Shown piece by piece: positions 1 to 7,234 of a stretch of 64,000 nt of DNA (positions within the stretch are counted from its first letter, which is position 1; each line of letters begins with the position of its first letter). The notes beneath the pieces are model-generated. The model was not told where the DNA came from and searched no databases. It worked only from the letters and a program-made list of their open reading frames with translations. The stretch covers positions 1-64,000 of the forward strand of contig CAIUMM010000206.1 of assembly GCA_903900265.1 (NCBI GenBank), given 5' to 3'. The position numbers were made by a program, and so were the translations under genes. The stretch is from an uncultured Pseudomonadota bacterium (lineage in GTDB: Bacteria > Myxococcota_A > UBA796 > SXON01).

Positions 1-210
1 CGCGCAGCCCTGCGGGAGCGTGCGAACCACCCGCACCGCGCGCACGTCGGGGCACATGCGCAGCGTCTGCGTGTGATCGGCGAGCAGATCGAGCACCGCC
101 GCGCGCGAGGCGTTGACGGTGACTGAGCCGCTCACCGGCTCAGCGGCCTGGGCGAGCGGCGTGAGCATCCCTGCTACGGCGAGGGTCGAGAGCAGCGTGT
201 GAATTCGCAC
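1..210 (-). CDS. secreted SRPBCC/START-like protein (partial)
   Basis: The reverse strand encodes a signal peptide (RIHTLLSTLAVAGMLTPLAQA, cut after AQA) followed by SGSVTVNASRAAVLDLLADH, which is the opening beta-strand and helix of a polyketide-cyclase/START-like (SRPBCC) fold. The GTG at 210 is chosen because an in-frame TAA lies only four codons upstream. The gene runs off the left edge after 70 codons, so its function cannot be fixed. Another secreted SRPBCC protein lies at 57278-57961. The fold assignment rests on a short stretch and is moderate. Confidence 0.55.
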   Translation of the reverse strand, partial: MRIHTLLSTLAVAGMLTPLAQAAEPVSGSVTVNASRAAVLDLLADHTQTLRMCPDVRAVRVVRTLPQGCA

Positions 211-307
211 GGCGGTCGATTATCCGGGTTCTGCGCTCTTTCCAACGGCTTTGCGCATCCTTCGCGCGTTCGTTGCGGGAGCGCGGTCGACCGGGTAGTC
301 CGACAAA

Positions 308-345
308 CGTGACAGGGTCACGGTTTTCAACGCCGGGCCTCCCGG
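308..345. promoter_or_regulatory. paired inverted repeats in divergent gap
   Basis: The 154-base gap between the divergent genes starting at 210 and 365 holds two short inverted repeats. One is CGTGAC/GTCACG with a 3-base spacer (308-322). The other is CCGGG/CCCGG with a 3-base spacer (333-345). They could be an operator or leader structure for the lipoprotein gene. No convincing -35/-10 pair is visible in the gap. Confidence 0.25.
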
Positions 346-364
346 ACAGCTCACGGAACTGACC

Positions 365-1393
365 ATGCGCCTTCAGCTCGCCTCGTCCTACGCATCTCGG
401 ATCATCCCTTGGATCGCCCCGGTTTTGCTGCTGGGCTGCGGGGTCAAAGACGCCCCCGCCGATGACAGCGCGGCGGATGCGGACACCGACGCGGACACCG
501 ACGCGGATTCCGATGCGGACGCGGATTCGGACACCGACACCGACGCCGACACCGACACCGACACCGATTCGGACACCGACGCGGACACCGATTCGGACAC
601 CGACGCGGACACCGACACCGTTTGTGGCGATTACCCGGCGCCCGCCAGCGGCATCACCTTCGCGTGCGTGCCGGGCGGCAGCTTCACTATGGGCTGCACC
701 CCGGGACAATCAAGCTGCGGCGACGACGAGTCGCCGACCTTCGACGTCACGCTCACCCACAACCTGTGGGTCGCGGTCACCGAGGTCACCCAAGACCAGT
801 ACACGTCGGTCGTCGGTACGAACCCCTCCAACAACACTACCTGCGGCGGCAACTGCCCGGTCGAGTCCATTCATTGGGATGACGCGGCCGCGTACGCCAA
901 CGCGATGTCCGACGCTGAGGGGCTCACCAAGTGCTACACCTGCGACGGCACCAGCTGCTTCCCCAGCGTGGATCCCTACACGTGTGACGGCTACCGCTTG
1001 GCCACCGAAGCCGAGTGGGAGTTCGCCGCCCGCTGTGGCGTTGACCTGACGTATTCGGGCTCGACGGTGTCTTCCGACGTCGCTTGGACGGGCCTGAACA
1101 GCGGGGACACCATCCACGCGGTCGGCACCCTCGCGGCGAACGGCTGCGGTATCTCGGACATGAGCGGCAACGTCTGGGAGCTGGTGCAGGACTACTACGG
1201 GCCGTACACGTCGGACTCCAAGTCCGATCCCCGTGGACAGACCACCGGTTCAGAGCACGGGCTGCGCGGCGGCGGCTACTCCAGCCGCGGCGGCAGCGCC
1301 CACGTGAGCGAGCGCGAGAGCACGGGGCTCGATGTTTCGGGCAAAGCGATCGGCATCCGCATCACGCGCACCGGGCTTCCGGTCGCGCGCTGA
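365..1393 (+). CDS. lipoprotein with Asp-rich linker and SUMF1/FGE-fold domain
   Basis: The 342-residue protein has a signal peptide ending in a lipobox (LLLGC, Cys about 25), a linker of about 50 residues made almost only of D-A, D-T and D-S pairs, and a C-terminal formylglycine-generating-enzyme-fold domain from about residue 95. Fold hallmarks are PGGSFTMGC, VTEVTQDQY, RLATEAEWEFAAR, MSGNVWELVQD and LRGGGYSSRGG. The copper-binding cysteine pair of true FGE enzymes, near the final R-x-x-x-R...GFR segment, is absent, so sulfatase maturation is unlikely. Many family members are binding or other secreted domains. The protein is probably anchored in the outer membrane. It lies 53 bases before the SAM/HU gene in the same direction, but no functional link to the retron is visible. 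Confidence 0.85.
   Translation: MRLQLASSYASRIIPWIAPVLLLGCGVKDAPADDSAADADTDADTDADSDADADSDTDTDADTDTDTDSDTDADTDSDTDADTDTVCGDYPAPASGITFACVPGGSFTMGCTPGQSSCGDDESPTFDVTLTHNLWVAVTEVTQDQYTSVVGTNPSNNTTCGGNCPVESIHWDDAAAYANAMSDAEGLTKCYTCDGTSCFPSVDPYTCDGYRLATEAEWEFAARCGVDLTYSGSTVSSDVAWTGLNSGDTIHAVGTLAANGCGISDMSGNVWELVQDYYGPYTSDSKSDPRGQTTGSEHGLRGGGYSSRGGSAHVSERESTGLDVSGKAIGIRITRTGLPVAR
476..620. repeat. degenerate 6-base repeat encoding Asp-rich linker
   Basis: This is an irregular tandem array of GACACC, GACGCG and GATTCG hexamers inside the lipoprotein gene, encoding alternating Asp with Ala, Thr or Ser. Similar shorter tracts sit at the same position after the lipobox in genes at 25866-27344 and 46930-48396. 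The array produces long spurious reading frames on both strands. It should be prone to slippage and length change. Confidence 0.9.
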
Positions 1394-1446
1394 GCGCCTC
1401 GGGCGGAGTTCATGCTACTTTCCCGACCCTTCGAACGAGCGTAGTC

Positions 1447-2742
1447 TTGACCATCCGCGATTTTCTGGCGCACGCTGATCTGTCCGAGTTCATCGAGGTG
1501 TTTGAGCGCAATCGGGTCAGGCTAACGGATCTGCCGGACCTGACGGACGCGGACCTCACCGACACGTTTGGCATGGACCGCTTTGTAGACCGCAAGCGCT
1601 TCAAAGCTGCGGTTCTGGCGCGGCAGCCGGCCGGTCAGGTCGTGTCGCTCTCGGGACCCACGCGGATGGGGGAGCCCGTCGTCGCGCCCGTGTCGGCGCC
1701 GACGTCTGCGCTCACGCCTTGGTACTACGCGGGCGCAGACGCCACCGCGCGCGTGCTCCCGCTGGGCGACATCGTCAGCGCCGTGCTCGCCGCTCCCCAC
1801 GAGCGTCACCTCGTTTGGACCGAAGGGATGGGGGATTGGCTGCCGTACACGGATGTGCCGGCCGTCGCCACGCAGGTGCGGTCGGCGATGGCGGCCGCCG
1901 CTGAGGCTGTCCGTAGCGCGCCCCGCGGGCCTGCTCGACCGCCTGCGCCTCCAGCGCCCGCCAAGCCGGTCGCATCGCCGCTCCCTGCGGTCTCCGCTTT
2001 TGATTCGGGGGTCACCCGGTTTGATGCGGTGAATGCGGGCGAGTTTACGCTCGCGCTCGCGGAGCGCACCGGCCTCCCGGTCGGCGCGGCGTGGGTCGCG
2101 AGCCAAGCGATCGTCGCGCGGGCGGGTGACGTGCTCCGCCGAGGCGGCGCCTTCCGAATTCGCGGCTTCGGGACCATCCGCGCGAGCATGAGACGCGCCT
2201 ACAAGGTGAATAATCCACGAAACGGCAGGCTGATCACGGTGCCCGCCCGGCGCTTGCCTTCGTTTGTGGCGGCGCGGTGGCTGCGGCCGCTCCCGAAGGC
2301 GGTGGCGCTGAAAAAGCTCGGCGGCGAGCGTGATCCGGTGCGGTCGCTGTCCTTTTGGGCGCCGCGGTCGGTGTCGGGGCCTACGGGAAAGGTGGTGACG
2401 CCCAGGCGCGCCGCTCCGAAGCTGGTGGTGTCACCGACCGATGCGCGGGTTTCCACCATGACGAACACCCGGCGGTCCCTCGCGCTCTATGTGCATCAGC
2501 AGTCGGGGATGCCGCTCAGCTGGGCCGCTCGCCTCGTGCACGCCTGGATCTTGGGCATCGTCGAGGGCGTGGTTTCGGGGGAGGGCGCCCGGGTTCCCAA
2601 CCTCGGGCACTTTGTCGTCGTGCGCCGCCGCGAACGGACGATTCGTCACCCCCAAACCGGCAAGCGCATCAAGCTTGGCGCGCGGACGACGATGCACCTG
2701 CGGTTCTCGCCCCGCTTCGTCGCAGCGATCGCCTCGGGTTGA
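1447..2742 (+). CDS. SAM-GYF2-HU-HU fusion, retron accessory candidate
   Basis: The 431-residue protein has four recognisable modules. Residues 1-56 resemble a SAM domain (LSEFIEVFERNRVRLTDL, then DADLTDTFGM). Residues 91-137 match a GYF_2 domain (PWYYAG, then LVWTEGMGDWLPY). An Ala/Pro linker follows at about 160-180. HU/IHF-type DNA-binding domains occupy about 198-282 (IRGFGTIRASMRRAYKVNNP) and 338-430 (VPNLGHFVVVRRRER, then HPQTGKRIKL). TTG at 1447 is the only start that falls just before the SAM domain and after the upstream gene; its ribosome site is weak. The stop overlaps the start of the retron reverse transcriptase (TTGA), implying translational coupling. The likely role, by inference only, is to bind DNA or msDNA through the tandem HU domains and to self-assemble or recruit partners through SAM and GYF_2. 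No nuclease, NADase or membrane domain is visible. Confidence 0.8.
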   Translation: MTIRDFLAHADLSEFIEVFERNRVRLTDLPDLTDADLTDTFGMDRFVDRKRFKAAVLARQPAGQVVSLSGPTRMGEPVVAPVSAPTSALTPWYYAGADATARVLPLGDIVSAVLAAPHERHLVWTEGMGDWLPYTDVPAVATQVRSAMAAAAEAVRSAPRGPARPPAPPAPAKPVASPLPAVSAFDSGVTRFDAVNAGEFTLALAERTGLPVGAAWVASQAIVARAGDVLRRGGAFRIRGFGTIRASMRRAYKVNNPRNGRLITVPARRLPSFVAARWLRPLPKAVALKKLGGERDPVRSLSFWAPRSVSGPTGKVVTPRRAAPKLVVSPTDARVSTMTNTRRSLALYVHQQSGMPLSWAARLVHAWILGIVEGVVSGEGARVPNLGHFVVVRRRERTIRHPQTGKRIKLGARTTMHLRFSPRFVAAIASG

Positions 2743-3698
2743 TCCCGGGTCACTTGGTACCGCCTTTGCCGCCGGATCCGCTCCGGCGCGTACGGGCCGC
2801 GCTCCGCCTCGATGATGCCCAGCTCGTAGAGCTGGCGCGCACGGCGGAGAGCCGCTACCGCCGGTTTCCGCGGGTCAAAGCCTCGGGAAAGCTGCGCTGG
2901 ATCACCGCGCCCGATGACGCGCTGAAGGCCGCGCAGCGACAGATCCTCGACGTGCTGCTGGCCGACATGCCGGTGCACGCCGCCGCACACGGCTTTGTGT
3001 CTGGCCGCTCGATCATCAGCAACGCCGCCGCCCACGTCGGTCAGACCTTCGTCATCGGCTACGACCTCCGCGATTTTTTCGGCACGACCACCGCCGCGGC
3101 GGTGCGTCCGCACCTCGATGGTCTCGACGCAGCCGAGCGCGACTGGGTGTTGGCGGTGTGCACGCGGGAGGGCGTGCTCCCGCAGGGCGCTCCGACCAGC
3201 CCGCACCTCGCGAACCTTGCGTTTCGGGACGCCGACGTGGAGCTGGCCGCGTGGGCGCAGGAGTCGGGCCTCCGCTACACGCGGTATGCGGACGACCTTT
3301 GCTTTTCCGGCGGCCGCGTGCCGGAGGCGATGCACGACCACATCAAGCGCGTCTGCGGTGCGTACGGCTACCGTCTCGCCGGTGAGAAGACGCGTGTTCT
3401 GCGCCGCGACCGCTCGCAGCGCGTCACCGGGCTCGTCGTGAACGCGCGGGTGTGCGTCCCTCGGACAGAGCGTCGCTTGCTCCGCGCGGTCCTGCATGAC
3501 GCGCGCGCCCGAGGACTGCCGCAGGCCTTGGCGCGGGCCGGTATGGTCGACACCCACGTCCTGCGGGGACGGATCGGGTTTGTGGCGCAGGCGGACGCAG
3601 CCTTGGGCGCTGCGCTGCTCACCGAGCTGGACGGCTTGATGGCGGTCCATCACGCGGGGCTCGCCGAGGTGGCTTGCTTGCCTCCGACGATGCGTTAG
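2739..3698 (+). CDS. retron-type reverse transcriptase
   Basis: The 319-residue reverse transcriptase is of bacterial retron type. Motifs in order: SGKLRWITAP (49-58); SGRSIISNAAAH (88-99), containing the retron NAxxH signature at 95-99; YDLRDFF (108-114), with the first catalytic Asp; LPQGAPTSPHLANL (147-160); TRYADDLCFS (181-190), with the catalytic YADD; and the retron VTG motif in RVTGLVVN (228-235). The block order and wording closely follow the Ec86 enzyme. The start is TTG at 2739, overlapping the TGA of the SAM/HU gene; an in-frame TTG at 2754 is the alternative. The compact length (no extra C-terminal domain) fits retron enzymes, which make branched msDNA from a cognate msr-msd RNA. 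A structured RNA candidate lies directly downstream at 3699-3869. The annotation as a retron enzyme is strong; its partner genes are not of a type I recognise. Confidence 0.92.
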   Translation: MIPGHLVPPLPPDPLRRVRAALRLDDAQLVELARTAESRYRRFPRVKASGKLRWITAPDDALKAAQRQILDVLLADMPVHAAAHGFVSGRSIISNAAAHVGQTFVIGYDLRDFFGTTTAAAVRPHLDGLDAAERDWVLAVCTREGVLPQGAPTSPHLANLAFRDADVELAAWAQESGLRYTRYADDLCFSGGRVPEAMHDHIKRVCGAYGYRLAGEKTRVLRRDRSQRVTGLVVNARVCVPRTERRLLRAVLHDARARGLPQALARAGMVDTHVLRGRIGFVAQADAALGAALLTELDGLMAVHHAGLAEVACLPPTMR

Positions 3699-3869
3699 CT
3701 CTGGAGTGGACTGGAATCTTTCACTTCTTTGGGTAGCCTCAGAGGTGAACGGTACGGCGCTCCGCCGTGCTGTTGACAACGTAGCCTTCGTTATCGAGTA
3801 TCCGCCCAGATCCGGCCCTTGCAGGGCCAGATGAGGGCGGATGACTACGATACCTCAGGAGCAGTCCTT
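3699..3869 (+). ncRNA. candidate msr-msd-like structured RNA
   Basis: The gap after the reverse transcriptase can fold into an ordered series. A 9-bp hairpin lies at 3720-3749 with a 12-base loop and one G-U pair. A 10-bp GC-rich hairpin with a CTC loop lies at 3750-3772. A long hairpin lies at 3792-3852, with TATCG, AGT and ATCCGCCC paired to GGGCGGAT, ACT and CGATA (16 bp, two single-base bulges) and an inner GGCCCT/AGGGCC stem. GGACTG (3708-3713) can pair with CAGTCC (3862-3867), closing the whole set. Small hairpins, then one long hairpin, enclosed by complementary ends, is the order of a retron msr-msd. Its position downstream of the reverse transcriptase is unusual. A consensus -35 box TTGACA sits at 3773-3778 but has no good -10. 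It could instead be a 3' leader or UTR. Confidence 0.4.
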
Positions 3870-3904
3870 GACCCTCGCCTTCGGGCGGGGGTCGTTTCGT
3901 TTTG
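3870..3904 (+). terminator. intrinsic terminator with UUCG tetraloop
   Basis: A 10-bp stem (GACCCTCGCC paired with GGCGGGGGTC, one T-G pair) is capped by TTCG at 3880-3883 and followed by GTTTCGTTTT. It ends transcription from the retron unit or from the structured RNA before the next gene. The remaining gap to 4016 contains nothing I recognise. Confidence 0.6.
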
Positions 3905-4016
3905 GGCCTCGCGTCGCGCCCCGCGCAGCCACGCGGGTAGATCGGTTAGGCGCTCCACGTACTTGCCCTGACTCGCTCTCACCCGCTCTTACTCGCTCGA
4001 TAGTAGAGGTCGCCAC

Positions 4017-5144
4017 GTGTACATGGTGCTCGCGCTCGCTTTCCTTACGCTGGTTGCTGGGCCTTCGCGCGCGGGGGACGGCGTGGCCGCGGCGACGCCA
4101 GGCGCAGCCGCGCCACGGCTGATGGTGCGTCTTGATGCCAGCGCACATCCGCTGACCGGAGACGTCGTCGCGCACTTGACGCCCGACGGCGGCGCGGTCG
4201 TGGACTGCGCGCTCGCAGACAACGGCGAGCGCCCGGATATGGCCGCGGGGGACGGCGTTTGGACGGGATTTGCCGAGGTCGCGGGCGACCACGCGCGGGT
4301 CAGCGTGTCGGCGTCGGGCTGGAGCGGCGACGCGGGAGACGTGGCGTTGAGCGCCGCAGACATCACCCGCAGGGCCTCGGGAGAGCGGCTTCGGCAGCTG
4401 GGGCTCACGGTTGTGGACGGCAAGCTGGTGGCTGCGCCGGACATGGCCGCGGGCGCCCCGAGTCCGGCCGGGGCCGCGATGGAGCGTACACGCGGGGGCG
4501 GCGGCCGGGACGAAGCGGCGTCGGACGAGGGTTCAGAGGGCCGCGGCCGTCGTCACCCCAAGACGGCGGCTGAGCCTGCGTCCAACACGCTCTGGTATGT
4601 GGCCGCCGCCATCGCGTCGCTCAGCCTGCTTGGGGTCGGCGCGCTGTGGTTCCGCGGCGCGCGTCGGGCGGCGCGGCTGCCCGAGGGCGTGCGGCGCTTG
4701 GCGGATCTTGGGCTCTTCGGCCCGGGCACGCCGGCGTTGGTCCCAGGGGTCAGCCAGTGGATCGTCGCGGAGGCCGACGAGGCGGCGCTGGTTCGTCACC
4801 TGCTCCTCGCCGTCGCGGGGCAACGTCCGGTGTTGGTGCACGCTGCCGATGCGCTGGAGCTGCCTGCGACCCAGCCGGGGACGGGCTTTCGCGCCTGCTA
4901 CTCCAAAGCCGCCGAGCTTCAGGACGCGGCCTACGATCTGCAGGAGCTCCACCCCGCGCTGGCGATCCTGCTGGTGGGCGCTGGGACGGGCGCTGCGCCC
5001 GCGGGGGCGCTGGACGAGTGGACGGCGTACATCCGGAAGGATCTGCCGATCCTCGCTGTGGTCCGGGAGCCTACGCCGGGGCTCGGCGTGGCGGTGCGGT
5101 GCGCGCTCACCGACGGGGCGTGGAACTACAGCTCAGCCTCGTAG
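4017..5144 (+). CDS. exported single-pass membrane protein, unknown function
   Basis: The 375-residue protein has a signal peptide (LALAFLTLVAGPSRAG), an outside region of about 120 residues, a charged low-complexity linker, one transmembrane segment (LWYVAAAIASLSLLGVGALW, about 193-212) and a cytoplasmic domain of about 160 residues. The outside region contains DNGERPDMAAGDGVWTG, a pattern seen in Ig-like domains with a D-x-x-A-GDGV-[YW] turn. The inner domain is not recognised. GTG at 4017 is preferred because AGAGGT lies six bases upstream; ATG at 4023 is possible. The topology suggests sensing or signal transfer across the membrane, but no enzymatic motif is visible. Confidence 0.7.
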   Translation: MYMVLALAFLTLVAGPSRAGDGVAAATPGAAAPRLMVRLDASAHPLTGDVVAHLTPDGGAVVDCALADNGERPDMAAGDGVWTGFAEVAGDHARVSVSASGWSGDAGDVALSAADITRRASGERLRQLGLTVVDGKLVAAPDMAAGAPSPAGAAMERTRGGGGRDEAASDEGSEGRGRRHPKTAAEPASNTLWYVAAAIASLSLLGVGALWFRGARRAARLPEGVRRLADLGLFGPGTPALVPGVSQWIVAEADEAALVRHLLLAVAGQRPVLVHAADALELPATQPGTGFRACYSKAAELQDAAYDLQELHPALAILLVGAGTGAAPAGALDEWTAYIRKDLPILAVVREPTPGLGVAVRCALTDGAWNYSSAS

Positions 5145-5177
5145 TCCGGGCCTCGTAGTCAGGGCCTCGTAGTCCGG
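5136..5177. repeat. three 14-base direct repeats over a stop codon
   Basis: GCCTCGTAGTCCGG occurs three times head-to-tail with one base differing in the middle copy (5136-5149, 5150-5163, 5164-5177). The first copy carries the TAG stop of the gene ending at 5144, so the repeats sit between convergent genes. A local tandem duplication is the simplest explanation. Confidence 0.85.
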
Positions 5178-5181
5178 GTTT

Positions 5182-5313
5182 CTATCCGGCAGGTCCGAGG
5201 TAGCCGGCGAGCAGCTGCCAACCCACGATCAGCGCGAACACCGCGTTCAACGTCAGCAGCGCGGCGGCGATGTACAGCCCCGGCGAGGACCCGAGGCGCG
5301 TCGGCGGAAACAT
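5182..5313 (-). CDS. small membrane protein (43 aa), uncertain
   Basis: The reverse strand carries ATG at 5313 followed by FPPTRLGSSPGLYIAAALLT and one hydrophobic helix (YIAAALLTLNAVFALIVGW), ending LLAGYLGPAG. The frame is open further upstream, but that would overlap the divergent gene starting at 5350. No family is recognised. One-helix micro-proteins are common in this region, which supports it weakly. Confidence 0.4.
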   Translation of the reverse strand: MFPPTRLGSSPGLYIAAALLTLNAVFALIVGWQLLAGYLGPAG

Positions 5314-5349
5314 CGGACTCCGATGGGGCGTGTAGGATAACGTCCCTGC

Positions 5350-5853
5350 ATGACTCCGCGCCGTCTCGAGCACTCGCTGATCATCGCTGCCCTTGGGCTG
5401 CTCGCGGTGCAGGTGCTGTTGCTATCGGCGGTCTGGAGCCAGCCGTTGGCGCCCGCGGAGCTTCCGGCAGAGCAGGCCGCTTCACGCGGAAAAGCGATCA
5501 ACGCGGCGGTGTCTCCCGCCACGGGCGAGCGGGACGCGGTGGAGCTGCTGGACATGCTCCTCGCGCAGCGGGTCTCGGCTGCTGCGGGGCGTCGGGGGGT
5601 CGATCCCGCGCAGGCGGGGCCGAGCGCGGCGCTGCGCACGGCGGCGCTCGCGAACCCCGATCCCAACGGGCCCGCGGTCAACGCGCTGATCGAAGGCTAC
5701 GCGCAGGCGCTCGCCGCGCTCGGGGAGACGCTGGACGCTACCAGTATCCACGCTGGCGGAGCAGATCCCGGAACGCCGGGTCCAACGCCGGGCCCGCTTG
5801 CCCCTGACCCTGCGCCTTCCGGCTCGCCAGCCACGACAACAGGTGCTCCCTAA
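5350..5853 (+). CDS. hypothetical N-terminally anchored protein
   Basis: The 167-residue protein has an N-terminal membrane anchor (SLIIAALGLLAVQVLLLSAVW) followed by an Ala-rich, probably helical periplasmic region and a Pro/Gly/Thr-rich tail (GTPGPTPGPLAPDPAPSG). No known domain is recognised. The last 116 bases overlap the end of the convergent sulfatase-fold gene, whose C-terminus (LRQRGYW) looks genuine. This gene may therefore end in a low-complexity tail selected for little. Confidence 0.55.
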   Translation: MTPRRLEHSLIIAALGLLAVQVLLLSAVWSQPLAPAELPAEQAASRGKAINAAVSPATGERDAVELLDMLLAQRVSAAAGRRGVDPAQAGPSAALRTAALANPDPNGPAVNALIEGYAQALAALGETLDATSIHAGGADPGTPGPTPGPLAPDPAPSGSPATTTGAP

Positions 5854-7234
5854 GCGTCCGGGCGACGTCGGGTTGGGTTTGCAGCACGTTGATCTGCTCG
5901 GCGGGGTCGTGCTCGAGGTCGTAGAGCGAGAACGTCGGCGCGGCGATCGGCGCCACCCGCACGAGCAGCTCCAGCAGCGGCGAGTCCAGCGGCAGGCCCT
6001 GCACGGTCAGACGGTGCGTAAGCGTGCGCACCGCGATCATCGGCAGCACGCCTTCCTGGATGATGTACGGCGGCGCCGGCGCGTCCGAGAGCAAGTCTCG
6101 CCCGGGGAGATCGGGCGGCAACACCGCGCCCGCCGCGTGCAGGAGCGTGGGTGCGACGTCGATCGCGGAGCACAGGCCGGGGATGTGATGGCCGCGCAGC
6201 GCCTCGGGGAGCGCGCCGCCGGTGAGGATCATCGGCACGCGGGTGGCGCTGTCGGCGAGCGTCGAGCGGTGGTTGTAGAGCCCGTGGTCGCCGAGATCCT
6301 CGCCGTGATCGGCCACGACGGCCATCAGCGTGTGGTCCCACGCGCCGCTCGCGTGCAGCGTCTCTACAAAGCGCGAGAGCTGAATGTCGGCGCTGAGCGC
6401 GCCGCTGTCGTAGTGGGCGCGGATGTGCTGCGCGTCGCGGGGGGTGATCGGCTTGCCGACGTGCGTGGCTGCGTATTCGCGCAGGCGCGCGTAGCCGCCG
6501 GGGTCGAGGATGCGCTCGGCGGCGCCGGGGTGCCAGAAGTACTGGAACGGGAAGTCGCTGTAGTAGCTGCCATCGACGACGCGCTCGATGCGCGACTGGA
6601 TCAGCACGTCGTCGACGTTGCCGGCGCTGGAGGGCCGGTAGTCGCTGTCGAAGACGTGGTTGTAGAGGCCGGCGTGCAGGTAGGGCCGGTGCGTGTCGTA
6701 GCCGTGCAGGAACATGAAAAATGGCGCGCGGGGCGCTTCGGCCAGCCATGCTTGGGCCTGCGGGACCGTATGGAAGAAGGAGCCAAAGTCGGCGTCGTCC
6801 CAGTAGGGATCAAACCCCTGCTCAAAGCCGTACACGCCTTTGACGTGCCCGCCGGCGACAAACGCGGCGCGCGCGTAGCCGTAGACCTTCAGGATCTCCG
6901 GGATCAGCAACGCGGAGCTGGGGAGCACAAAGCTGTGGTAGTCGGGCGGGGCGATCTCGGACGGGTGCCGTCCGGTGAGCAGCGCGGCGTGGCTGAACAG
7001 GCTCTCGTTGGACTGGCTGAGCGCGAGATCGCAGACGAGGCCGACCGCCGCGAGCCGGTCGAGGCCGGGCGTCGGGCTGGGCGAGGCGCCGTAGACGCCG
7101 GTTCGATCGGCGCGCAGCCCGTCGATGGAGACGAGCACGAGGTTGGGCGGCGTCGTAGGCGCGGCCTGTACCTCGGGCACGGCCGCGATCAACGCGATCA
7201 GCGCGCCCAGAACGCGCTCACGATGACCCTTCAC
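5738..7234 (-). CDS. secreted alkaline-phosphatase-superfamily (sulfatase-fold) enzyme
   Basis: The 498-residue protein has a signal peptide (VLGALIALIAAVPEVQA) and a sulfatase-type core. LVSIDGLRADRTG and VVADHGEDLGDHGLYNH supply metal ligands, and FMFLHGYDTHRPY is typical of the family. At the formylglycine position the usual C-x-P-S-R reads S-L-F-S-H before AALLTGR, so the nucleophile would be Ser and the Pro and Arg are missing. Classical sulfatase activity is therefore doubtful; a phosphatase, phosphodiesterase or phosphotransferase reaction on an envelope glycan or lipid is equally possible. The start GTG at 7234 overlaps the stop of the upstream micro-gene (GTGA). It is last in a three-gene reverse operon with an EF-hand protein. 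Its paralogue is at 9951-11348. Confidence 0.85.
   Translation of the reverse strand: MKGHRERVLGALIALIAAVPEVQAAPTTPPNLVLVSIDGLRADRTGVYGASPSPTPGLDRLAAVGLVCDLALSQSNESLFSHAALLTGRHPSEIAPPDYHSFVLPSSALLIPEILKVYGYARAAFVAGGHVKGVYGFEQGFDPYWDDADFGSFFHTVPQAQAWLAEAPRAPFFMFLHGYDTHRPYLHAGLYNHVFDSDYRPSSAGNVDDVLIQSRIERVVDGSYYSDFPFQYFWHPGAAERILDPGGYARLREYAATHVGKPITPRDAQHIRAHYDSGALSADIQLSRFVETLHASGAWDHTLMAVVADHGEDLGDHGLYNHRSTLADSATRVPMILTGGALPEALRGHHIPGLCSAIDVAPTLLHAAGAVLPPDLPGRDLLSDAPAPPYIIQEGVLPMIAVRTLTHRLTVQGLPLDSPLLELLVRVAPIAAPTFSLYDLEHDPAEQINVLQTQPDVARTLREHLLSWLASRKAQGQGQAGPALDPAFRDLLRQRGYW

Noticed and set aside
476-620. CRISPR-like or minisatellite array
   Set aside because: The hexamer repeats are irregular, lie in frame inside a lipoprotein gene and encode an Asp-rich linker; there are no spacers.
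140-709. Long reverse-strand reading frame rich in Val/Gly/Arg
   Set aside because: It is the antisense of the Asp-rich repeat in the lipoprotein gene and has no protein-like features.
365-1393. Formylglycine-generating enzyme activating local sulfatases
   Set aside because: The catalytic Cys pair is missing and the local sulfatase-fold enzymes lack the target Cys.
3690-3700. TTAGC at the reverse transcriptase stop as an msr branching-G site
   Set aside because: It resembles the Ec86 context, but it would put a1 in the coding end and I find no matching a2 complement downstream.
3773-3801. Promoter with consensus TTGACA
   Set aside because: The spacing-matched -10 (GAGTAT or TATCGA) is poor, so it is noted only as a possibility inside the RNA candidate.
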